From CAZCCC01 sp964497245 (lineage in GTDB: Bacteria; Patescibacteriota; Patescibacteriia; Buchananbacterales; UBA6539): a stretch of DNA of 25,569 bases. Both the position numbers and the translations under genes were made by a program. Positions 8,429 to 14,433 of this stretch are shown piece after piece. Under the pieces are notes generated by a model, which saw nothing but the letters and a program-made list of their open reading frames with translations, was not told the origin of the DNA and ran no database searches. Location of the stretch: positions 1 to 25,569 of the forward strand of contig CAZCCC010000019.1 in assembly GCA_964497245.1 (NCBI GenBank), read 5' to 3'. Every line of letters begins with the position of its first letter. Position 1 is the first letter of the stretch.

Positions 8429-8933
8429 GATTAAAAGGCCGGGCTTTCCGCAGACAATCTGCTGTCGCACCAGATTAGTTGTCAATATCCGCAAGACAAG
8501 CCCGGTAATCCGCGACAGAACTCTGGAGCGCGCCGGCGCTGCTCCTTTTACCCGAGGAAACGTTTCGAGCAGGGATAATACCCGCCAAATACTCTTCTCT
8601 CGTCACATTCTATTGTCCGAAAGAAGAGACGCTGCGAACAGGAAAATCCTGCTAAAGGGGTAAATCACCTGCCATATTTCTTCTCCTCAGGCTTAATTTT
8701 GGGGCGGTAGGCCATATCTGCCACATCCGTGTTATTGCAGCCTGCCATCGCCCCTTAAACTAGGCACTTATGTGGGTGGGACGGCTTTTCTGCCGTCAGT
8801 GCCTATAACATTACGCGCCACCTACGCGTATCCCAGGAAGATAGGCTCCATACACCGGCCAAAACGGCGCGGTAGCCCTGAAAGGAGTTATTCATTGGTT
8901 CTCCTTTGCCGGCTCTTCATAGCCAGCGATGAT
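8371..8933 (-). ncRNA. Candidate large structured RNA, about 560 nt, family unknown
   Basis: This block has no believable gene. It is clearly richer in G+C than its surroundings and is packed with complementary arms (+ coordinates): 8439-8446/8498-8505 (CCGGGCTT/AAGCCCGG), 8453-8461/8471-8483, 8525-8529/8541-8545, 8592-8598/8622-8628, 8701-8712/8740-8754, 8761-8768/8798-8805 enclosing 8780-8785/8792-8797, and 8881-8887/8901-8907. A minus-strand promoter lies just upstream and a minus-strand terminator with seven U at the end, giving direction and borders. I searched by eye for RNase P, tmRNA, SRP, 6S, T-box, group I/II intron signatures and found none that fit. The end points are estimates. 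It lies between serS and ddl, opposite in direction. Confidence 0.65.
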
Positions 8934-8939
8934 AAAAAA

Positions 8940-8966
8940 ATTATCATAAATTTGTAATTTTGTCAA
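8940..8966 (-). promoter_or_regulatory. Promoter of the candidate large RNA
   Basis: Minus strand: perfect TTGACA (8966-8961), 15-base spacer, GATAAT (8945-8940, 5 of 6). The spacer is shorter than the ideal 17. Predicted transcription start is about 8933. The -35 box lies 15 bases upstream of the divergent ddl start at 8981, so the two may influence each other. Confidence 0.6.
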
Positions 8967-8980
8967 TAGTTTTTAAAAAT

Positions 8981-10069
8981 ATGCCTAAATTTAGCAAAAA
9001 AAATAAAATTAAAATCGGAGTAATTTTTGGTGGAAGATCAGGCGAACACGAAGTCTCTATTGTTTCAGCCCAGTCTGTAATAGCAGCTTTTGATAAAAAT
9101 AAATATCATGTTATTCCAATTGGTGTCACCAAAAAAGGCAATTGGATCATAAAGGATCCGGTAAATGATTTAAAAAAGGGGGCAATTAAAGAAAAAGGGC
9201 AAAGGTTGATTCCTGAAAAAATTTTGAATAGCTGTAATGTTATTTTTCCTTTAATCCATGGCTCTTATGGAGAAGATGGAACACTTCAAGGAATGTTAGA
9301 AATGGCAAATATTGCCTATATTGGTGGGGGAGTTTTAGCTTCAGCTTTATCAATGGATAAAGTGATTCAAAAGCAGCTTACCGATCAAGTTGGATTACCA
9401 AGCGTGAAATATGACTGGTTTTTTAGGAGAGATTGGAAAAAAAATAAAAAAATAATTTTAGCGCGCTTGAATAGGGGATTAAAATATCCAATTTTTGTCA
9501 AACCGGCAAATTTAGGTTCAAGTGTTGGCATTAGTAAATGCCATAACCAAAAGGAATTGATTAAAGGAATCAGTAATGCAATAAAATATGATAGTAAAAT
9601 CATTACTGAGCAGGGGATAGAAGAAATTCATGAAATTGAAGTTGCAATTTTAGGAAACGACAAACCGCAAGCTTCTGTTTTAGGTGAGATAATTCCTTCC
9701 AATGAGTTTTACGATTATGATGCTAAATATGTAGATGGTAAATCTAGGGAGATAATTCCGGCAAAATTACCTAAAACCATAACTAAAAAAATTCAAGAAA
9801 TCGCCATTAAGTCATTTTTAACTCTGAATTTATCCGGTATGGCTAGAATTGATTTTCTTGTTGAAAAAAGAAGCTATAAGGTTTATTTAAACGAAATTAA
9901 TACCATTCCCGGATTCACTTCAATTTCAATGTACTCAAAACTCTGGGCAGCTAGTGGCCTTTCTTATCCAAAGCTTCTTGATAAATTAGTTTTCCTTGCC
10001 TTTGAGCGTTATCAAGAAAAAGAATCTTTATTTACTTCTTATCAACCAAAAAAAGATTGGTATAAATAA
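8981..10069 (+). CDS. ddl: D-alanine--D-alanine ligase
   Basis: A 362-residue ATP-grasp enzyme joining two D-alanines for the peptidoglycan stem. Visible signatures: IGVIFGGRSGEHEVSIVSA at the N terminus, FPLIHGSYGEDGTLQGMLE, the ATP-grasp KPANLGSSVGIS, ARIDFLV and the metal/substrate loop NEINTIPGFTSISMY. I chose the ATG at 8981; a TTG at 8960 in frame would add seven residues (MSIVFKN) but lies in the divergent RNA promoter. The length is that of the longer, DdlA-type enzymes. The FtsQ-like gene follows after 48 bases, reminiscent of the ddl-ftsQ order of division clusters, but ftsA and ftsZ do not follow. Confidence 0.95.
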   Translation: MPKFSKKNKIKIGVIFGGRSGEHEVSIVSAQSVIAAFDKNKYHVIPIGVTKKGNWIIKDPVNDLKKGAIKEKGQRLIPEKILNSCNVIFPLIHGSYGEDGTLQGMLEMANIAYIGGGVLASALSMDKVIQKQLTDQVGLPSVKYDWFFRRDWKKNKKIILARLNRGLKYPIFVKPANLGSSVGISKCHNQKELIKGISNAIKYDSKIITEQGIEEIHEIEVAILGNDKPQASVLGEIIPSNEFYDYDAKYVDGKSREIIPAKLPKTITKKIQEIAIKSFLTLNLSGMARIDFLVEKRSYKVYLNEINTIPGFTSISMYSKLWAASGLSYPKLLDKLVFLAFERYQEKESLFTSYQPKKDWYK

Positions 10070-10117
10070 GTATTTAGGTTATTAAAATAGTTAAATAAGA
10101 CTCATCTTATATCCAAA

Positions 10118-10990
10118 ATGAAACGAAGAAAAAAAGATTATCAAAGAAATAATTTTTCCAACCCTTATTTTCCAAGATCAAAAAATAAGGTACGATGGCG
10201 GTTCAATTTTTTTTTAGTAGTATTTTTTTTTGGAATTTTTTTTAGTATATATTTCTTTTGTGGTACTGATTTTTTGAAAATAGAAAACATAGAAATATTA
10301 GGCAATAATAAAATAAGCCAAGAGCAAGTTCGCCAGACTCTTGATAATCAGCTGTCTAAAAAGACATTATTTATATTTAATCAAAACAACATCTTCTTCT
10401 TTAGTAAGAAAAAAGCTATAAATAAATTGAAGGAAGATTATTTAATTAAAGATGTAAAAATAAAAAAGTTGTTTTTTAATACTCTGAAAATTGAAGTTAA
10501 AGAAAGAGTTTTTTCTGTTGTTTGGGTTAGAGATGATAATCGTTATTACCTTGATTTTGAAGGAGTATCAGTAAAAAAGGTTGAAAGTAATGACACGATG
10601 ATTGAGCGTATAGATGATTATACCGAAATTATCAGGCCAAAATCCGATCTCGGCAATAATTATCCTGTAATTATTGACATCAGCGGTAGCCAAGAATCTA
10701 CAGTCGCAGGAAGTCAGCTTGTTGATAAAAAAACGGTAGATTTTATTTTAGAAGTAAACGAAAAGCTTGAATCAGCGGATTTTAATATGTCACACTACGA
10801 GATAGCAAGCCGCCATTCTCGTGATATCGTATTAGTTACCAATGAAGGCTGGAAAGTAAATTTTAACACAATAAAACCGTCAAGCGACCAGATTGATTTG
10901 CTTTTTTTTATATTAACCCAGAAAGTAAATAACAGAGGCAGTCTTAATTATATTGATTTACGTTTTGAGGAAAAAATTTTTTACAAATAG
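10118..10990 (+). CDS. ftsQ: FtsQ/DivIB-like cell division protein with POTRA domain
   Basis: A 290-residue bitopic protein: very basic cytoplasmic tail (KRRKKDYQR), one membrane segment at about 28-46 (FFLVVFFFGIFFSIYFF), then a POTRA domain beginning LKIENIEILGNNKISQEQVR and ending in VKIKKLFFNTLKIEVKER, and a C-terminal beta domain. This is the layout of FtsQ/DivIB, a scaffold of the divisome joining FtsB and FtsL. Overall sequence conservation is low, as usual for the family, but position after ddl supports the call. The C-terminal stretch VNNRGSLNYIDLRFEEKIFYK fits the conserved FtsQ ending (LRF.. after IDLR). Confidence 0.85.
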   Translation: MKRRKKDYQRNNFSNPYFPRSKNKVRWRFNFFLVVFFFGIFFSIYFFCGTDFLKIENIEILGNNKISQEQVRQTLDNQLSKKTLFIFNQNNIFFFSKKKAINKLKEDYLIKDVKIKKLFFNTLKIEVKERVFSVVWVRDDNRYYLDFEGVSVKKVESNDTMIERIDDYTEIIRPKSDLGNNYPVIIDISGSQESTVAGSQLVDKKTVDFILEVNEKLESADFNMSHYEIASRHSRDIVLVTNEGWKVNFNTIKPSSDQIDLLFFILTQKVNNRGSLNYIDLRFEEKIFYK

Positions 10991-11014
10991 TCATGAATTA
11001 AATTTATAATTATT

Positions 11015-11068
11015 ATGTGTCGCAAAATATATATGATGGGGAAGAGTGCTAGTGGAGAAGATGAATAA
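11015..11068 (+). pseudogene. Possible relic of a P-loop kinase start
   Basis: A 17-codon frame reads MCRKIYMMGKSASGEDE and stops. YxMGKSASGKDT is the usual beginning of a family of P-loop nucleotide kinases; here the Walker A lysine codon reads GAA (Glu) and a stop follows two codons later. Downstream frames show no continuation I can recognise. It may be a decayed gene start or a chance match of ten residues. The remaining 10991-11260 stretch is AT-rich and holds only an imperfect inverted repeat near 11129-11157. Confidence 0.25.
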
Positions 11069-11274
11069 GGGACATATATTAGATAATGAGTAAAAAATAA
11101 TCAATTAAAAGCAAAAAATTAGCAGTAGTATTCTATTTTTTTGAGAATAATACTAATACTAAATTTATTTATATGTAAAAGTATAAAAAATAAGGATAAG
11201 AACTTAGTTTGGTATTGGATGGTATAATTATTATTTAGTATCTTAAATATTAATCTGTGATAATTTGACTGTAT

Positions 11275-11302
11275 TTGCAAAATATTATAAACTGAGTATA
11301 AT
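11275..11302 (+). promoter_or_regulatory. Promoter of the recombinase gene with inverted repeat over the -10 and start site
   Basis: TTGCAA (11275-11280, 5 of 6) is 16 bases before a perfect TATAAT (11297-11302). A perfect 8-bp inverted repeat AACTGAGT (11290-11297) / ACTCAGTT (11312-11319) frames the -10 box and the predicted transcription start at about 11309. The leader to the ATG at 11340 is about 31 bases and lacks a Shine-Dalgarno motif. The repeat could be an operator or the base of a leader hairpin. Confidence 0.55.
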
Positions 11303-11339
11303 ATCCCTTACACTCAGTTAATTAAAACAATAATAAATT

Positions 11340-12323
11340 ATGAGTATTAATGTGAATAAGGCTTCTCTATCTTCCTGCTCACTTCCTTGTCTTGATGATT
11401 TTTTATTAAACCTTCAAACTAATAATTATTCAGAAGAAACAATTTATAATTATGAAAGAGATTTAAAAGTATTTGAAGATTTTTTAAATGATTCAACCAT
11501 CCCCTTTTTAAAAGTTGATAAAAAGGCAATTAATCAATATAAGGCTTACTTGAATTCAATTGATCGAAAGACAGCCGGTGATTGTAAAGGAGAAAAAAAA
11601 TTACAAAGTCTTTCAATTAACAGGTTTTTGTCTTCTTTGAGGTCTTATTTAAAATATTTAATTGAAATGGATTTTAATGTACCAATTCCGCCAGAGGCGG
11701 TTAAGTTAGTGAGAATTGAGAAAAAACATCCTCATGTTGCAGAGTTAAATGATCTAATTAAGGTTATTGAGGCCCCATCATTTATAGAGAATAATAAATT
11801 TACTGCAGCACGTAACCGTGCCATGCTAGAAATTCTTTTTTCAACTGGTATGCGTATTTCCGAATTAATTAGCTTGAATCGGCAACAGATTGACAATTCA
11901 GGGCGAATTTTTATACGTGGTAAAGGTAAAAAAGAGAGGTTTGTCTACCTAACACCCAGGGCGTATAAATATCTAAATCAATATTTAAGATTAAGAAATG
12001 ACAACTTATCGGCTTTATTTATTCCTTTGCGTGGCCTTAATTCTAAGGATTCCGCAGGAATAAAAAAAAGAATTTCTCCTAATTATCTTCAAGAAAGAAT
12101 CAAAAATTACAGAGAAAAATTAAAAATTAATATTCCTATTTCTGCTCATTCTCTTAGACATGGCTTTGCCACTTATTTAGCTGAATCAGGGGCAAATCCG
12201 GCAGCAATTCAGATATTGCTTGGTCATGAATCTTTGGATACTACAACACGCTATGTTCATGCTTCAGATCGCTATGCAGAGAAAACTCATCGTGATTTTC
12301 ACCCTTTAAAAAAAGAAAAATAA
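11340..12323 (+). CDS. Tyrosine recombinase XerC/XerD-like
   Basis: A 327-residue site-specific recombinase with the N-terminal core-binding domain (about 16-115) and a C-terminal catalytic domain containing all expected residues: R172 in TGMRISEL, the beta-hairpin lysine in GKGKKERFVYL, H270 and R273 in HSLRHGFATYL, H296 in LLGHESLDTTTRYVH and the nucleophile Y305. Such enzymes resolve chromosome dimers at dif sites; with FtsK a single Xer protein can suffice in some lineages. A role as an element integrase is possible, but no attachment repeats or cargo are visible. It starts without a Shine-Dalgarno motif and is followed by its own terminator. Confidence 0.93.
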   Translation: MSINVNKASLSSCSLPCLDDFLLNLQTNNYSEETIYNYERDLKVFEDFLNDSTIPFLKVDKKAINQYKAYLNSIDRKTAGDCKGEKKLQSLSINRFLSSLRSYLKYLIEMDFNVPIPPEAVKLVRIEKKHPHVAELNDLIKVIEAPSFIENNKFTAARNRAMLEILFSTGMRISELISLNRQQIDNSGRIFIRGKGKKERFVYLTPRAYKYLNQYLRLRNDNLSALFIPLRGLNSKDSAGIKKRISPNYLQERIKNYREKLKINIPISAHSLRHGFATYLAESGANPAAIQILLGHESLDTTTRYVHASDRYAEKTHRDFHPLKKEK

Positions 12324-12351
12324 AGGGTATCAACTGCAAAGCAAGTCACCG

Positions 12352-12382
12352 ATGTCAATAAAACCGCTATTGACATTTTTTA
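12352..12382 (+). terminator. Terminator of the recombinase gene
   Basis: A perfect 9-bp stem ATGTCAATA (12352-12360) / TATTGACAT (12368-12376) with a 7-base loop, followed by TTTTT, 29 bases after the stop. The 3' arm contains TTGACA, which may double as the -35 box of the next transcription unit. Confidence 0.8.
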
Positions 12383-12397
12383 TATTATTGCTAAGAT
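12370..12397 (+). promoter_or_regulatory. Candidate promoter of the second intergenic RNA
   Basis: Perfect TTGACA (12370-12375, inside the preceding terminator arm), 16-base spacer, TAAGAT (12392-12397, 4 of 6). Predicted transcription start about 12404. Confidence 0.45.
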
Positions 12398-12403
12398 TAT
12401 AAG

Positions 12404-12738
12404 CTGTCCCTTAACAGAAAATTGCCCTTCTTTATTTTTTGGCTTACACCAGAAATTAAGGGAGGGCAATTGCAAAATAATTTGCAGAATCAGGTTTAGT
12501 CAGCCTGCTTTTATGCCACTCCTAAATAACAATTTTTATATGTATCATGCTTTAAGAACAGGAGTGACATTAGTGGTTGGCTTGGCTGTACTGCAAATGT
12601 TTCTCCCTGATGTAGGTAATAAGTTGGTTTAATTAATCACTTTAGTGATTGACGTTTTGCTTGCAGCTATAAGCCAGGCAACATCCAACTTATCCTCATA
12701 ATATCAAAAAAACTCTTGTTCATTCAGGAGTTTTTTTA
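12404..12738 (+). ncRNA. Candidate structured RNA with two predicted pseudoknots, about 335 nt
   Basis: No gene fits in this 430-base gap. Complementary segments alternate in a pseudoknot order. First: 12407-12414 (TCCCTTAA) with 12456-12463 (TTAAGGGA), crossed by 12421-12427 (ATTGCCC) with 12464-12470 (GGGCAAT), the two 3' arms being directly adjacent as in an H-type pseudoknot. Second: 12579-12583/12671-12675 and 12591-12596/12661-12666 crossed by 12619-12627 (ATAAGTTGG) with 12685-12693 (CCAACTTAT). Simple hairpins lie at 12517-12523/12560-12566 and 12635-12640/12645-12650. A promoter lies at the left and a terminator at 12712-12737. Multiple pseudoknots recall tmRNA, but I find neither the tRNA-like ends nor a tag frame. 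Family unknown. Confidence 0.55.
12706..12738. terminator. Bidirectional terminator
   Basis: ACTCTTG (12712-12718) and CAGGAGT (12725-12731) pair over seven positions with one G-T, preceded by seven A and followed by seven T. It can end the + RNA candidate and the minus-strand operon whose last gene stops at 12752. Confidence 0.8.
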
Positions 12739-12751
12739 TTTTTTTACATCC

Positions 12752-13150
12752 TTAAAGTTCTCCCCAATATTGTATTTTTAAGTATGATAAAGCCAAAAAA
12801 ACGGTAATTGCCTGACAAAGGTCGGTAAAATTAGGGGTTTTATTAGTTAAAAAAGGAAAAGCTAAAATAATTACCGGAATAAAATAAGTTAAAACATCGT
12901 GTTTTAAAGCCAGTCCCCATTCTAAATCAACATTTCTGCTAGGCTCATCATTTTCTCTAACTCTTTTTATGGTTTTTTTATCACGGCTGAAAATTAAAAT
13001 TCCTCCAATTAAAAAAATGATTGCTGGTATAACTGATATTATTACTTCAGTAAAATCCTTAATCCTTCTAAAATAAAAAATATAAAGGAATAACGTTATC
13101 GCAACAGTCAGCCAGACTCCTAAAGTTGTTATTAATTCATTTTTTTTCAT
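12752..13150 (-). CDS. Small four-segment membrane protein, function unknown
   Basis: A 132-residue protein with about four hydrophobic segments (7-26, 33-54, 84-103, 110-124) and a short charged loop in the middle (SRDKKTIKRVRENDEPSRN). No family recognised. Its ATG overlaps the TGA of the M23 peptidase gene by one base (TGATG), so it is translated with and presumably cotranscribed behind that gene. A link to envelope work is inference from this coupling. It is closed by the bidirectional terminator. Confidence 0.7.
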   Translation of the reverse strand: MKKNELITTLGVWLTVAITLFLYIFYFRRIKDFTEVIISVIPAIIFLIGGILIFSRDKKTIKRVRENDEPSRNVDLEWGLALKHDVLTYFIPVIILAFPFLTNKTPNFTDLCQAITVFLALSYLKIQYWGEL

Positions 13151-14406
13151 CAGATAGCTGGTAAATATTCCAATGGATTAACAGGAATCCCATTAAGCCT
13201 TACTTCAAAATGAAGATGCGGTCCGGTACTTAAATTTCCGGCCCCTTTTGTTCCCGGCATTCCACCACTAAGGCCTATTGCTTGCCCTTTGGTCACAAAT
13301 TCGTCCTCTTTTACGTATACTGCCGAAGTGTGTCCATATACAGTTGCTAGGCCGTCGTTGTGAATTATCATAATATAGCCATAGCTTGTATCCCCTCTGA
13401 ATTGGACTTTCGCAATATACCCTGATTCAGCTGCTCTTATGGTTGTTCCTTGAGAGGCTCTGATGTCAATTGCCGGATGTTCAAATATATGGCGGAAAGG
13501 ATATGATGGATCGTGAAAATATGCGGTAATTCCCCTTCCTGGATCAACCGGCCAGGAAAGTCTTGCAGGACCAAAATTATCAAATCTTTCTTGCTTTTCC
13601 CTTGCTTCCAGCTTTTGTCTTACACTTCTTTCCAAGCTCGTTATCTCGGAATTAATTTGTTGCTGTTCAAGCTGAAGTTGATAAAGGTAATTTTGATATT
13701 GTCTCTCAGTTAAGCGCGCTTGAACCAGCAATATTTCTTTACCTGTATTTTTTTCTCCTAATTCAGATTTTTGATTTTGAAGCTGATTTTTTAAGTCCTC
13801 TTCCTGAACCACTTTTTTTTCTAAATTATTTTTTTCAATTTCTAGATTATCTTTACTGCTTTTAAAATTATCCAAAGAATTCTTTAGGCTACTATGCATC
13901 TTTTCCGTGTATTTTATTTGGTCAAAAAAATCAGAGAAAGATTCATTTGCTAAAATAATTTCCAAGTAGCTTATTTGGTCATTTTTATAAATCAGTCTTA
14001 TATAACTTCCCAACTTGTCTTTATTGTCTGAAATTTTTTTTTCCAAATCTTCAATTTTTATATTAAGACTTTTGATTTCTAGCTTAGTCTGTTCAATTTT
14101 TTTTTCTGTTGTTTGTATATCAAGATTAATTTTTTCTATTTGATTTTCTACTATTGCAATCTGATCTCTTAAGGTTTTTGCTTCTTTTTGTTTTTCTTTT
14201 ATCTGAGCGTTGTAGGAATTTATTTCTTTTTGTAAATTTTCAATCTCTTTTCTCCTTTCAGATATTTGATTATTAAGATCAGAAATTTCATTTCCACTAC
14301 TCGCTGAAATCGGAACCGTAAAAGAAAGATAAGCTGCTATTATAAAAATAAAAAATAAAAAAGGTAATATAGCTATTATTTTGGTTTTTTTTATTTTTTT
14401 AGTCAT
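13150..14406 (-). CDS. M23 murein endopeptidase with long coiled coil (EnvC/PcsB-like layout)
   Basis: A 418-residue exported protein: basic start, hydrophobic export segment at about 9-32 (IAILPFLFFIFIIAAYL), a long coiled coil from about 40 to 270 of Lys/Glu/Gln heptads, and a C-terminal LytM/M23 domain (about 285-418). The zinc ligands of an active enzyme are present: H310 and D314 in HPAID, H397 and H399 in GPHLHFE, and H359 in VYGH. EnvC proteins that only activate amidases have lost such residues, so this one probably cuts peptide cross-links itself. The layout fits FtsEX-linked division hydrolases; no ftsEX is in the window. A TATAAT directly upstream implies a leaderless mRNA. Confidence 0.92.
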   Translation of the reverse strand: MTKKIKKTKIIAILPFLFFIFIIAAYLSFTVPISASSGNEISDLNNQISERRKEIENLQKEINSYNAQIKEKQKEAKTLRDQIAIVENQIEKINLDIQTTEKKIEQTKLEIKSLNIKIEDLEKKISDNKDKLGSYIRLIYKNDQISYLEIILANESFSDFFDQIKYTEKMHSSLKNSLDNFKSSKDNLEIEKNNLEKKVVQEEDLKNQLQNQKSELGEKNTGKEILLVQARLTERQYQNYLYQLQLEQQQINSEITSLERSVRQKLEAREKQERFDNFGPARLSWPVDPGRGITAYFHDPSYPFRHIFEHPAIDIRASQGTTIRAAESGYIAKVQFRGDTSYGYIMIIHNDGLATVYGHTSAVYVKEDEFVTKGQAIGLSGGMPGTKGAGNLSTGPHLHFEVRLNGIPVNPLEYLPAI

Positions 14407-14413
14407 TGAATAT

Positions 14414-14422
14414 ATTATAGCA
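14414..14422 (-). promoter_or_regulatory. Extended -10 promoter of the M23 gene, leaderless
   Basis: Minus strand: TGCTATAAT (14422-14414), an extended -10 with a perfect hexamer. The hexamer ends at 14414, so the predicted start is 14407, one base before the ATG (A at 14406). No clear -35. Confidence 0.6.
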
Positions 14423-14433
14423 TTAATGTTTAT

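Noticed and set aside
8371..8933. RNase P RNA, tmRNA or T-box identity for the GC-rich block
   Set aside because: GCGGAAAGCCCGG and CAGGGCTACCGCG on the minus strand resemble RNase P CR-I and the T-box only loosely; the partner motifs (ACAGAAA..GGCTTA, tRNA-like ends with TTCGA, full AGGGTGG) are absent or misplaced.
8772..8957. 61-codon frame on + inside the large RNA candidate
   Set aside because: Composition is unlike any gene in the window (Arg/Pro/Ser-rich), it follows the hairpin arms and has no ribosome binding site; better explained by the structured minus-strand RNA.
12411..12450. ACAGAAA and GGCTTA near the 5' end of the second RNA, as in RNase P CR-V
   Set aside because: Spacing is far too long, the motif belongs at the 3' end of RNase P RNA, and the CR-I partner is missing.
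12655..12675. TTGCTTGCAGCTATAA as a possible tmRNA tag ending
   Set aside because: The Leu-Ala-Ala codons are not in frame with the TAA, and no resume codon context or tRNA-like domain was found.
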